Source: Bradyrhizobium sp. NAS96.2 (GTDB taxonomy: Bacteria; Pseudomonadota; Alphaproteobacteria; Rhizobiales; Xanthobacteraceae). From it: a DNA stretch of 45,986 nucleotides. The notes beneath the pieces were generated by a model. That model did no database searches, was not told where the DNA came from, and saw only the letters and a list, made by a program, of their open reading frames with translations. Shown in pieces: positions 25,678 to 35,520 of the stretch (the first letter of the stretch is position 1; the number at the start of each line of letters is the position of its first letter). The position numbers and the translations under genes are program-made. The stretch lies in assembly GCF_001908235.1 (NCBI RefSeq), contig NZ_LGHK01000162.1:1-45986 (forward strand), in the 5' to 3' direction.

Positions 25678-26736
25678 TTACGGCCGAGCTTCCAGGATCA
25701 GGTTGAACGGCGTTTCGGCCGCGCGGCGGAAGCGTGAGAAGCCGCCCTGGCGTGCCACCTCGCGCAACCTGGTCTCGCCAGCCTGCGCGCCGAGCGCAAG
25801 CCCGACCTCCTGGTCCAGCGACGCCGGCGTGCAGATCATCGTCGAAGCGGCGTAGTAGATGCGTCCGATCGGGTTGAGGTTGTCCTCCAGCCGGTCGTTG
25901 GCGAACGGCTCGATCAACATGCACGTGCCGTCGTCGGCGAGGGTGGAGCGGGTGTGCTTGAGGGCGCCGACCGGATCTCCCATGTCGTGCAGGCAGTCGA
26001 AGAAGCACACCAGGTCATACTTGTTGGCGGGGAAGTCCTTGGCGGAGTGCGTTTGGAAATGGACGCGGTCCGATAGTCCTGCCTCCCGCGCGGATTGCCG
26101 CGCCGCGTGGATCGAGCCGTCATGGTAGTCGAAGCCGTAGAAGGTTGATTTCGGAAACGCCTCCGCCATCAACCGCGTCGAGACGCCGTGTCCGCAGCCG
26201 ACATCGGCCACGATCGCGCCTTTCGTCAGCTTGTCGACGACGCCCTCGAGCGCCGGCAGCCATTCCTGGACCAGATAGTGCTTGTAGCTGGTGCGGAAGA
26301 AGCGGGCCGTGCCGCAGAACAGGCACTCGCTGCGCCTGTTCCAGCCGACGCCCTTGCCGGTCTTGAACGCGTCGGTAATTTTCGGCTCGTCGAGAAAGGT
26401 CGCGCCGACCAGGTTTCCGATGGCGCCGAGGAAGACCGGGCTGTCCTCGTCGGCGAGCGCGAGCGCCTGCTCGGGCAGCATCGAGAATTTTCCGGTCGCG
26501 TTGTCGTATTCGACGTAGCCGGAAGCTGCCTGCGCCGAGAGCCATTCCTGAACGTAACGGCCGGCTGTTCCCGTCGCCTTGGCAAGGGCCGCGGCATTCA
26601 TCGGTCCTTGCTGCGCGAGCGCCTTGTAGAGGCCGAGCTTGTCTCCGACCAGCATCAGCGAGGCGTTCAGGGCGGCGCCGAAGTCGCCAACCATCTTTCC
26701 CATGAATGAATTGAGACGCTCTTCGTTGACATCCAT
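25678..26736 (-). CDS. SAM-dependent methyltransferase with N-terminal winged helix
   Basis: A cytoplasmic protein of 352 residues. The N-terminal part (about 20-90) looks like a dimerisation winged helix (GLYKALAQQGPMNAAALAKATG, YVQEWLSAQAASGYVEYD), as in O-methyltransferases. The Rossmann domain has motif I VADVGCGHG (176-184) and an acidic FYGFDYH (199-205) for SAM binding. ATG 26736 follows a ggag site; ATG 26754 is possible but less well placed. The layout suits small-molecule O-methylation, yet the same two-domain form occurs in uncharacterised bacterial proteins. The neighbours give no clear substrate. Confidence 0.82.
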   Translation of the reverse strand: MDVNEERLNSFMGKMVGDFGAALNASLMLVGDKLGLYKALAQQGPMNAAALAKATGTAGRYVQEWLSAQAASGYVEYDNATGKFSMLPEQALALADEDSPVFLGAIGNLVGATFLDEPKITDAFKTGKGVGWNRRSECLFCGTARFFRTSYKHYLVQEWLPALEGVVDKLTKGAIVADVGCGHGVSTRLMAEAFPKSTFYGFDYHDGSIHAARQSAREAGLSDRVHFQTHSAKDFPANKYDLVCFFDCLHDMGDPVGALKHTRSTLADDGTCMLIEPFANDRLEDNLNPIGRIYYAASTMICTPASLDQEVGLALGAQAGETRLREVARQGGFSRFRRAAETPFNLILEARP

Positions 26737-26917
26737 GATGTTTCTCCATCGCAATCGCGTTTGGCCAAAAGTCCATTATTCGCAATTTCACGCATGCGTC
26801 GTCGTCCAGTCGTGGGGCGACGCGGCCGCCTGAAAGGTTCGTTGCAATGACCCGATTGTTACCGGTGCGCTGGGATCCCAGAGCAACCAGGCTTCGCAAG
26901 CCTGCGAGGCGGGCTGC

Positions 26918-28345
26918 CTACGCGGCCGCCGGCGGCATCACCAGCCTCTTGTAGAGCGCGCTGTAGCAGGCGGCCGACAGGTCCCAGCTGTAGGACTTGG
27001 CCATCGCGCTGGCGCGCATGGCGTTGAGGCGATCCTTGGCGCGGTAGGCGTCGAATGCGCGCCTGACGCCGCCGAGGAAAGATTCCGCCGACGGCTGCGG
27101 GAACAGGAAGCCGGTCTCGCCATCGGCGATGGTTTCGGCAAGCCCGCCGGTCTGGTGACCGATCGGCAGCGAGCCGAAGCGCTGCGCGTACATCTGGCTG
27201 AGGCCGCAGGGCTCGAAGCGCGACGGCATCAGGGTGAAGTCGCTGCCGGCGAAGATGCGGCGCGCCTGGGCGTCGTTGAAGCCGATGATGACGCCGATCG
27301 CGTCCGGCCGGCGCCGATGCGCGGCGACCAGCGCGTCCTCGATCGCGGGCTCGCCGCTGCCTGTGACGACGATCTGTCCACCATCCTTGATGATTTCGTC
27401 GGCGGCCGACAGCACGAGGTCGACGCCCTTCTGGTGCACGAGCCGCGCGACCAGGCCGAAGATCGGCCCGCGGGAGACTGCAAGCCCGAATTGCCGGCGG
27501 ACATAGTCGGCGTTGGCCTGCTTGCCCTTCCAGTCGCCCGCGCCGAACGGCTGCGCGAGCTGCGCGCAGTGGCGCGGGTCCCAGCTCTCGTCGATGCCGT
27601 TCAGGATGCCGGTCAGCTGGTCGGCGTCGGAGCGGACGCGGAGCAGCCCTTCCAGCCCGCAGCCGAGCTCGGTGGTCGTGATTTCCTTCGCATAGGTCGT
27701 GCTGACCGTGGTCAGATGCGAAGCGTAGACGAGCCCGCCCTTGAGGAAGGAGAGCTTGTCGTAGAACTCCAGCCCGTCGATGTGGAATGAGCTTTCCGGT
27801 GCGCCGATCCGCCGCAGCGAGTCCCGCGGAAACAGGCCCTGATAGGCGAGATTGTGGATGGTCAGGATTGACGGAATCCGCAGCTGACGCCAGGCGAGGT
27901 AGGCGGGTGTGAGCGCGGCCTGCCAGTCGTTGGCGTGAACGAGGTCGGCTGCCCAATTCTTGTCCAGCGTTCCGGCTGCAAGTTCGGCAGCGGCGGAGGC
28001 AAAGCGGCCGAACCGGATGTCGTTGTCGGGCCAGTCGCGGCCGGACTCATCGCCGTAGGGATTGCCCGGCCGGTCGTAGAGCTCTGGGCATAGCAGCACG
28101 TAGACCGGCAGCCCGTCCTTGGTCGATGCGCGCCCGAGCGCGCAAGCCGGCATCTCAGCAAGGCCTGCGCATTGTCCAACGATTTCAATATGAGTGAACT
28201 GCTCGACCACATCCCGGTAACCGGGAAGCATGATCCTGACGTCGCTCCAGGGGCGGAGCGCCCGCGGAAGCGCAGCGGAAACGGCGCCGAGCCCGCCCAC
28301 GCGGACGAAATCGTCCATCTCCGTCGTGACGAATAAGACCTTCAA
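26918..28345 (-). CDS. glgA: Glycogen/starch synthase (GT5), divergent
   Basis: A cytoplasmic GT-B enzyme of 475 residues that should extend alpha-1,4-glucan from ADP-glucose (or a related donor). Recognisable family stretches are VHANDWQAALTPAYL, ILTIHNLAYQGLFP, GLVARLVHQKGVDLV and PSRFEPCGLSQMYAQRFGSLP. The donor-binding motif KxGGLADV is altered to R15-VGGLGAV. The start is a TTG: of two in tandem, 28345 lies 6 bases from gaggg and is preferred over 28348. The frame is open to an ATG at 28417 that lacks support. The debranching-type glucosidase upstream fits glycogen or a related alpha-glucan. GlgB, GlgC and GlgP are not in the window. Confidence 0.85.
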   Translation of the reverse strand: MKVLFVTTEMDDFVRVGGLGAVSAALPRALRPWSDVRIMLPGYRDVVEQFTHIEIVGQCAGLAEMPACALGRASTKDGLPVYVLLCPELYDRPGNPYGDESGRDWPDNDIRFGRFASAAAELAAGTLDKNWAADLVHANDWQAALTPAYLAWRQLRIPSILTIHNLAYQGLFPRDSLRRIGAPESSFHIDGLEFYDKLSFLKGGLVYASHLTTVSTTYAKEITTTELGCGLEGLLRVRSDADQLTGILNGIDESWDPRHCAQLAQPFGAGDWKGKQANADYVRRQFGLAVSRGPIFGLVARLVHQKGVDLVLSAADEIIKDGGQIVVTGSGEPAIEDALVAAHRRRPDAIGVIIGFNDAQARRIFAGSDFTLMPSRFEPCGLSQMYAQRFGSLPIGHQTGGLAETIADGETGFLFPQPSAESFLGGVRRAFDAYRAKDRLNAMRASAMAKSYSWDLSAACYSALYKRLVMPPAAA

Positions 28346-28351
28346 CAAGCG

Positions 28352-28356
28352 CCCTC
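28352..28356 (-). promoter_or_regulatory. Ribosome binding site supporting a TTG start of glgA
   Basis: On the minus strand gaggg lies 6 bases before TTG 28345 and 3 before TTG 28348. The spacing favours the second TTG, which also gives the family N-terminus MKVLFVTTEM. Confidence 0.5.
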
Positions 28357-28472
28357 GTTCCAGCCCATGACAGGGCCATGCAAGATCGGGTCCAATCTGC
28401 CTTTGAGTAAAATGCAAGACGGCCCGCGGGCCCGGTCTGGACGAGGCGCTCTCCTGTCAGGGCGGCTCACTT

Positions 28473-28601
28473 GAGATCGTGATGCGTTTCCAAGGAATCG
28501 CATCGCGATCTCATCTCGTTGTTTGAGCATGATCTCCGCGCAAACGCGTTCCGCGTTTGTCGCGAGGGAAAACCGGTTTCCACTTTTCCGGATCATGCTC
28601 T
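28473..28601 (-). repeat. Composite repeat, family B, left of the CoA-transferase gene
   Basis: Read on the minus strand, the unit begins with a repeat whose ends are inverted (gagcatgatc and gatcatgctc, at 28591-28600 and 28525-28534) and which holds an inner palindrome of aaacgcg/cgcgttt type (28542-28558). A ctcaaac spacer follows, then a second dyad pairing cgcatcgcgatctc with gagatcgtgatgcg (28473-28512). The same two-part order recurs in the opposite orientation at 29857-29973. The first part resembles a repeat very common in Bradyrhizobium intergenic DNA. Confidence 0.75.
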
Positions 28602-28622
28602 AGGGTCACGCGACGCCAAACA

Positions 28623-29855
28623 ATGACGAAGGTGGAGGAAGCCTTGCCCACGACAATAGCCGCTGACGATGAGGGGAATTTGACACGGAGCTTTGACGGC
28701 CTTCGCGTGCTCGATTTTTCGACCACGATCGCCGGACCTCATTGCACGCGGATGCTCGCCGACATGGGCGCGGAGGTGATCAAGATCGAGCCCAGCGAGG
28801 GCGAGACGATGCGGACGCGGCCGCCGCTGCGCAACAATTGCTCAACGGCGTTCGGCCAGCTCAATATCGGCAAGAACAGTCTGGTGCTCGACCTGAAGTC
28901 GCCGGCCGGCGTTGAGGCCGTGCGTCGGCTGATCGCGACCGCCGACGTGCTGGTCGAGAACTTCCGCCCGGGGGTGATGCGCCGGCTGAAGCTCGATTAT
29001 GCGTCAATCCGCGACATCAATCCGAAGCTGATCTTCTGCTCGATCTCCGGCTACGGCCAGACCGGGCCGTCGGCGGAATTGCCCGCCTATGCGCCGGTGA
29101 TCCATGCCGCCTCGGGTTACGAGATGGCGCATCTCGCCTACCAGCCGGGCCGCAGCCGGCCGGACTATTGCGGCATCTATCACGCCGATGTGCTGACCGG
29201 CGTCTACGCCTTCGGCGCGATCTCGGCCGCGCTCTATCAGCGCAGCGCCAGCGGCAAGGGCCAGCATATTGACGTCTCGATGCTGGAATCGATGCTGAGT
29301 CTTACCCTGAACGAGTTGCAGTGGTCGCAATTCGAGGTGAAGCAAACCCAGCGCCCGATGTTCGGGCCGATCGAAACCACCGACGGCTATGTGATGGTCG
29401 CGATCGCCAGCGAGAAGACGTTCCAGAACCTGATGCAGGTGATCGGTCGTCCCGAATGGGTGTCCGATCCGCGCTTCGCCAAATACTCCGATCGGCGGGA
29501 CAACTGGGCAGGCCTGATGGAGGGCGTCGAGGCGTGGTCGCGCACGGTCAGCACGCAGGACTGCCTCGCCGCGCTCAATGAATATGGCGTGCCGTCGTCG
29601 GCCTATCGCACCGTGCGGGAGGCGCTCGCCGATCCGCAAATCGCCCATCGCGGCGCACTGGCCGAGGTCGCGGACGGCGGCGGCAGCTTCAAGGTGCTCA
29701 ACCTGCCGTTTCGGATGTCCGGTGCAACGGTCGGTGCCCGGAAGCGGATGTCGACGCTCGGCGAACACACGCTGTCCTATCTGAAGGAGATCGGTCTCTC
29801 CGACGATCAGATCGCTGGCTTCGCAGCGCAACCGGCAAAGACGGCGCGCAATTAG
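28623..29855 (+). CDS. CaiB/BaiF family (class III) CoA-transferase
   Basis: A cytoplasmic enzyme of 410 residues that moves CoA between carboxylic acids. It opens FDGLRVLDFSTTIAGPHCTRMLADMGAEVIKIE, the class III hallmark (about 25-57), and has the probable catalytic aspartate D189 in YHADVLTGVYAFGA. Later stretches (KGQHIDVSMLESM, FGPIETTDGYVMVAI) also fit. ATG 28623 restores the usual N-terminus; the upstream frame from 28557 runs through the repeat. The gene stands alone between two copies of a composite repeat and starts 22 bases from one of them. The acid partner is unknown; family members act on carnitine, oxalate, bile acids and methyl-branched or aromatic acids. Confidence 0.9.
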   Translation: MTKVEEALPTTIAADDEGNLTRSFDGLRVLDFSTTIAGPHCTRMLADMGAEVIKIEPSEGETMRTRPPLRNNCSTAFGQLNIGKNSLVLDLKSPAGVEAVRRLIATADVLVENFRPGVMRRLKLDYASIRDINPKLIFCSISGYGQTGPSAELPAYAPVIHAASGYEMAHLAYQPGRSRPDYCGIYHADVLTGVYAFGAISAALYQRSASGKGQHIDVSMLESMLSLTLNELQWSQFEVKQTQRPMFGPIETTDGYVMVAIASEKTFQNLMQVIGRPEWVSDPRFAKYSDRRDNWAGLMEGVEAWSRTVSTQDCLAALNEYGVPSSAYRTVREALADPQIAHRGALAEVADGGGSFKVLNLPFRMSGATVGARKRMSTLGEHTLSYLKEIGLSDDQIAGFAAQPAKTARN

Positions 29856-29856
29856 C

Positions 29857-29973
29857 GCATGATCCGGACCTGGAAGGCCGCGTTCGCGCAAAGTCGAAAC
29901 CGGTCTTCCGAGGGATCGTGCTCAAACGAGAAGATGTGATCACGATGCGATCTCATGAGATCGTATCGTGATC
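29857..29973 (+). repeat. Composite repeat, family B, right of the CoA-transferase gene
   Basis: The unit begins 2 bases after the CoA-transferase stop with gcatgatccgga, continues through gaaaccggtcttcc and ends its first part in gatcgtgctc. A ctcaaacgag spacer follows and then a 36-bp palindrome (29938-29973). Part order and spacer match the unit at 28473-28601, read on the other strand, so the two copies face away from the gene between them. Confidence 0.75.
29938..29973. repeat. 36-bp near-perfect palindrome
   Basis: The left half gatcacgatgcgatctca and right half tgagatcgtatcgtgatc are reverse complements except for one position, with no spacer. It is the distal part of the composite repeat and resembles the dyad at 28473-28512. 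It lies about 120 bases before the peptide importer operon and could act in that operon's regulation. Confidence 0.8.
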
Positions 29974-30091
29974 CCCCTGCGGCTTTTCATCCGTTTTACG
30001 GTCTTGTCGCGCGCTGCGATTCCGGACAATCTGCCGTCCGACATACGACGATCCGGAACACCGGACGTCGCCCACCTGGGAGGGAGCACGG

Positions 30092-31633
30092 ATGAAGCTG
30101 GTCGGGCGCGCGCACGCAGTTGCGCGCATATTTCTTGTGGCGGGATTAGGTGCGGCGGCGTTCGCTGCACCGGCCAATGCGCAGAAGCAGGGCGGCACGC
30201 TCACCGTCGGCCAAGAGCTGGACATTCCGGGCTTCGACCCGCTTAAGGTCGGCGTCTACGACACATCGGCCAACACCGCGGCGGCTGCGATCTTCGACAC
30301 GCTGATGACGCTCGACGACAAGGGCGAGCCGAAGCCGAAACTCGCGCTGTCCTGGGAGCATTCCGAAGACTTCAAGACCTGGACCATCAAGCTGCGGCCC
30401 GGCGTCAAATTCCACGACGGCACGCCGTTCAATGCGCAGGCGGTGAAGGAGAACTTCGACCGCCAGAAGGATCCGGCCAACAAGTGTCGCTGTGCGTTCT
30501 ACATTACCAGCATTAAGAGCGTGGACGTCATCGATGATCTCACCGTGCGCTACAATTTCAGCGACCCGTCGGTGAACTTTCCGGCGACCCAGTCGATCCA
30601 GAGCTCCAATAACGTGATGCAGTCGCCGACGGCGTGGAAGACCAAGGGGGACGACTACAACCGCAACCCGGTCGGCACCGGTCCCTATATCCTGAAATCC
30701 TGGACCGCCGGCGACCGCATGGTGCTGGAGAAGAACCCGGATTACTGGGACAAGGGGAAGCCCTATCTCGATCGCATCATCCTGAAGCCGCTGCCAGATG
30801 CGCAGTCGCGCTTCGCCTCGCTGCAATCCGGCGAGGCCGACGTCATCTGGGACGACGAGGCCGACGCCGACAACATTATCAAGGCGCGCAAGGACCCGAG
30901 TCTGACCGTGCATACCTATCAAGGCTCGGGGGCCTCAGTCGCCGCCTTCAACACCAAGGTCCCACCTTTCGACGACGTGCGCGTGCGCCAGGCGTTGGTG
31001 ATGGCGCTCGACCGCCAGAAGATGTCGCAAGCGATCACCAATGGTCTGGCGCGGCCGGCCAGCAATCCCTATGGCGACGGTTCCTGGGTAAAGTGCAAGG
31101 ATGACGGCGCGTTGCCCTACGATGTCGAGAAGGCCAAGGCGTTGATCAAGGACTACGGCAAGCCGGTCGAGTTCAAGATGCTGGTCACGGCGACGCCGCG
31201 CGGTCGCACCGGCGGTCAGGTGTTGCAACAATTCTGGAAGCGCATCGGCGCCAATATGGAGATCGAGCAGGTCGATCAGGCGACCATTCCGCCGCGCGCC
31301 TTCATGCGCCAGTTCCAGCTCACACCGTGGCGCATCGTCGATCTCGCCGATCCCGATCCGCAGATGTACGCCAATTTCCACACCGGCAGTCCGGTGGCGC
31401 TGGCGAACTATTCCAATCCGGAGCTCGACCGGCTGCTGGAGCATGCAAGGACCACCGCCGACGTCGCCCAGCGTACCGACGATTATTGCGCGATCAGCCG
31501 CCTGATCAACAAGGAGGCGATCTGGTTCTGGACCTTCCAGAACACCTACTACGCAATGTCGAGCGTGAAGGTGAAGGGCGTGCCAAAGATGTTCAACGGA
31601 GTGCTCGACGTCTCCTACGCCTGGAAGGAATAG
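30092..31633 (+). CDS. ABC importer binding protein, peptide/opine/nickel type (SBP_bac_5)
   Basis: A periplasmic binding protein of 513 residues, the usual family 5 length. A Sec signal ends near APANA|QK (residue 30). The mature part reads GGTLTVGQELDIPGFDPLKV, then GVKFHDGTPFNAQAVKENFDR, a strong family 5 signature. A gggaggg site precedes ATG 30092. It is the first gene of a five-gene importer operon and sets the ligand. Family members bind di- and oligopeptides, but also opines, glutathione, nickel chelates and sugars; the downstream dehydrogenases do not settle which applies here. Confidence 0.92.
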   Translation: MKLVGRAHAVARIFLVAGLGAAAFAAPANAQKQGGTLTVGQELDIPGFDPLKVGVYDTSANTAAAAIFDTLMTLDDKGEPKPKLALSWEHSEDFKTWTIKLRPGVKFHDGTPFNAQAVKENFDRQKDPANKCRCAFYITSIKSVDVIDDLTVRYNFSDPSVNFPATQSIQSSNNVMQSPTAWKTKGDDYNRNPVGTGPYILKSWTAGDRMVLEKNPDYWDKGKPYLDRIILKPLPDAQSRFASLQSGEADVIWDDEADADNIIKARKDPSLTVHTYQGSGASVAAFNTKVPPFDDVRVRQALVMALDRQKMSQAITNGLARPASNPYGDGSWVKCKDDGALPYDVEKAKALIKDYGKPVEFKMLVTATPRGRTGGQVLQQFWKRIGANMEIEQVDQATIPPRAFMRQFQLTPWRIVDLADPDPQMYANFHTGSPVALANYSNPELDRLLEHARTTADVAQRTDDYCAISRLINKEAIWFWTFQNTYYAMSSVKVKGVPKMFNGVLDVSYAWKE

Positions 31634-31639
31634 CCTTTC

Positions 31640-32590
31640 ATGCTGTTCTTCGTCGCGCGCCGGCTCCTGTACCTGGTGCCGGTGCTGATCGCGGTTTCGG
31701 TCCTGACTTTCGTGATCGCCTCGCTGTTGCCCGGCGATCTCGCTTACGTGATCCTCGGCGACCAGGCGACGCCGGAGAATGTCGCGGCGCTGCGTCACGA
31801 TCTGGGGCTCGACCAGCCGATCTGGCTGCGCTATCTCGGCTGGCTCTGGCACATCCTGCAGGGTGACTTCGGACGATCCTTCCGCACCGGGCAGACCGTG
31901 CTGCAGGCTGTCAGCGAACGCGTCCCGATCTCGTTCGAGCTGATGATCCTGGCCGAGTTGATCGGGCTTGCGATCGGCGTGCCGCTCGCGATCGCCTGCG
32001 CGGCCAAGGCCGGCAGCGCATTCGACCGCCTCATGACCGGATCGGCGTTCGGCATGCTCTCGGTGCCGACCTTCCTGTCCGCGATCCTCCTGATCTACCT
32101 GTTTGCGGTCGAGCTGCGCTGGCTGCCGGCGACCGGCTATGTGCCGTTCACCGAGGATCCGGTTGCCAATCTGCGCTTCATGGTGCTGCCGGCGTTGACG
32201 CTCGGGCTTGCGGAATGGCCGGGCATCATGCGCGTGCTGCGCTCCGACATGATCGCTGCACTCCAGGAGGATTATATCGCCCTCGCCAAGGCAAAGGGCC
32301 TGAAGCCGTCGCGCATCCTGTTCGTGCATGCGCTTAAGCCGTCGTCGCTGACGCTCGTCACCATCACCGGCATCAATATCGGCCGCCTGATCGGCGGCGC
32401 CGTGATCGTCGAGACGATCTTCGCGTTGCCCGGCATCGGCCGTCTCCTGGTCGGCGCGATCCTGACCCGCGACCTCATCATCCTGCAGGGCGTGGTGCTG
32501 CTGGTCGGCGCGGGCTTCGTCATCATGAACTTCATCGTCGATCTGCTCTACGCCTTACTCGATCCGAGGATCCGCCATGGCCACGCTTGA
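31640..32590 (+). CDS. ABC importer permease, DppB/OppB type
   Basis: An inner-membrane permease of 316 residues. It opens FVARRLLYLVPVLIAVSVLTF, which is typical of DppB, and has an EAA-like loop EDYIALAKAKGLKPSRILFVHAL followed by the late helix segment GGAVIVETIFALPGIGRLL. It starts 6 bases after the binding-protein stop and overlaps the next permease gene by 14 bases. It should pair with the DppC-type subunit to form the channel. Confidence 0.92.
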   Translation: MLFFVARRLLYLVPVLIAVSVLTFVIASLLPGDLAYVILGDQATPENVAALRHDLGLDQPIWLRYLGWLWHILQGDFGRSFRTGQTVLQAVSERVPISFELMILAELIGLAIGVPLAIACAAKAGSAFDRLMTGSAFGMLSVPTFLSAILLIYLFAVELRWLPATGYVPFTEDPVANLRFMVLPALTLGLAEWPGIMRVLRSDMIAALQEDYIALAKAKGLKPSRILFVHALKPSSLTLVTITGINIGRLIGGAVIVETIFALPGIGRLLVGAILTRDLIILQGVVLLVGAGFVIMNFIVDLLYALLDPRIRHGHA

Positions 32591-33442
32591 GCTCAGCCTC
32601 GACGAGAGCAGTGCCGCACCGGCGCGGCGCAAGCGCCGGGTTGGCACGCTGTTCTGGTTCGCGGTCGGATGGACAGTCGTGGTATTTGCGGTCGCGATCC
32701 TTGCCGACCTGTTGCCGCTGCCGAGCCCGACCGACATGGACATGCTGGAGCGGCGCGGGCCGTTCTCCGCAGAGCATTGGCTCGGCACCGACGGTCTCGG
32801 CCGTGACGAGCTGTCGCGGCTGATCTATGGCGCGCGGATCTCGCTGATCGTCGGCCTCTGCGCGCCGATGATCGGGGTCACGATCGGCGGCGCGCTCGGC
32901 ATGCTCGCCGGCTATTTCCGCGGCCGCTTCGAATCCATCGTGGTCGGCAGCATGGACGTGCTGCTGGCATTCCCGCCGCTGATCCTGGCGCTGGCGGTCA
33001 CCGCCTATCTCGGCCAGTCGATTTTCAATTTGACCTGCATTCTCGGCGTGCTCGGCATTCCCGCCTTCATGCGGGTGGCGCGGGCGGCGACGCTGACGCT
33101 GGCGCGGCGCGAATTCGTCATCGCGGCACAGGCGCTCGGCGCCACGCATACCCGCATCCTGCTGCGTGAGCTGCTGCCCAATGTGCTGCTGCCGCTGCTT
33201 GCCTTCTTCCTGCTCGGCGTCGCCGTCACGATCGTGGTCGAAGGATCGCTGTCCTTCCTCGGCCTCGGCGTGCCGCCGCCGATCTCGAGCTGGGGCAGCA
33301 TGATCGGGGAGGGGCGGGAGAGCCTCGACGTAGCGCCGCGCCTCGCCTTCATTCCGGCGGCCGCGATGTTCCTCACCGTGCTCGCGTTCAACCTGATCGG
33401 CGACACCATGCGCGCGCTGACCGACCCCAGGCAGGGTGCGCT

Positions 33443-33446
<4 letters not shown>
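32577..33446 (+). CDS. ABC importer permease, DppC/OppC type
   Basis: The second channel subunit, 289 residues. After a polar N-terminus and a first membrane segment (LFWFAVGWTVVVFAVAILAD) it has the DppC-typical HWLGTDGLGRDELSRLIYGA. An EAA-like loop follows (REFVIAAQALGATHTRILLR), then VEGSLSFLGLGVPPPISSWG. It overlaps the DppB-type gene by 14 bases, and its TGA shares bases with the ATG of the next gene (ATGA at 33443-33446), so translation of the set is coupled. Confidence 0.92.
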
Positions 33447-34425
<979 letters not shown>

Positions 34426-34429
<4 letters not shown>

Positions 34430-35394
34430 TGTTGCAGGCCGCTCCTAATCCGCTGATGAAGGTGGAAAACCTCGTCGTCGAATATTCGGTGGGAGGCAAG
34501 ACCATCCATGCCGTCTCCGACGTCAGCCTCGAAATCGCGCGCGGCGAGACGCTGGGGCTGGTCGGCGAATCCGGCTGCGGCAAGTCGACGCTCGGCCGCG
34601 CCGTGCTGCAATTGCGCCAGGCCGTCTCCGGCAAGGTGCTGTTCGACGGCCACGATCTCACCACCCTGAAGGGCGAGGCGCTGCGCCAGATGCGCCGGCG
34701 CGTGCAGCTGATCTTCCAGGATCCCATTGCCTCGCTCAATCCGCGGCGGCGGATCGGCGACATCGTCGCCGAGCCGCTGGTGATCGCGGGCGTCAAGGAT
34801 CCCGACGAACGCCGGCGGCGGGTCGCCGAGGTGCTGTCGGCGGTCGGCCTCGATCCCACGCTGGTGAGCGGACGATTGCCGCACGAATTCTCCGGCGGAC
34901 AATGCCAGCGCATCTGCATCGCCCGCTCGCTGGTGCTCAATCCGGAATTCGTGATCTGCGACGAGCCGGTGTCCGCGCTCGACGTTTCAATCCGTGCCCA
35001 GATCCTCAACCTGCTGGAGGAGATGAAGGCGCGTTACGGCCTGACCCTGCTGTTCATCGCCCACGACCTCGCGGTGGTGAAGGCGGTCTCGGATCGCGTC
35101 GCGGTGATGTATCTCGGCCGGCTCTGCGAGGTCGGTCCGTCTGAGCAGCTGTTTGCACGGCCGGCGCATCCTTATACCGCGCTGCTGATCGAGGCGATCC
35201 CGGTGCCTGATCCGGATGTCCGCCCGACCCAGAGCGTCCCGGTCGGCGAGCCGCCATCGCCGATCGCGCCGCCGTCCGGCTGCCGTTTCCGCACCCGCTG
35301 CCCGCGGGCCGATGCGCGCTGCGCCAGCGAGGTGCCGGAACTGCGTCTGGTCGCGACCGGCCAGTTCGCGGCTTGCCATCATCCACTGATCTGA
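34426..35394 (+). CDS. ABC importer ATPase, DppF/OppF type
   Basis: The second ATPase, 322 residues. Walker A GESGCGKST (47-55), signature FSGGQCQR and Walker B FVICDEPVSALD are intact. The C-terminal extension again carries spaced cysteines (GCRFRTRCPRADARC). Two ATG codons stand in tandem at 34426 and 34429; the first overlaps the DppD-type stop. It closes the five-gene importer operon; the alcohol dehydrogenase follows after 126 bases with its own ribosome binding site. Confidence 0.92.
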
Positions 35395-35520
35395 ATAGTG
35401 ACGCCTTGACCGTCGAGCGGGCTGCATGGCGGCTCGCTCGAAAATGGGGTCATGAGCGTTTGTCCCGGGCGGGCAGGCGTGGCAAGGTCCGCCGCAACAA
35501 CAAGCTTCGGGAGAACAGCG

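Noticed and set aside
26888..26902. Terminator of the glycogen synthase gene
   Set aside because: aggctt and aagcct form a 6-bp hairpin with a 3-base loop past the stop codon, but there is no T-run and the stem is short.
35414..35440. Terminator after the DppF-type gene
   Set aside because: Only six base pairs (cgagcg with cgctcg) and no T-run; too weak to call.
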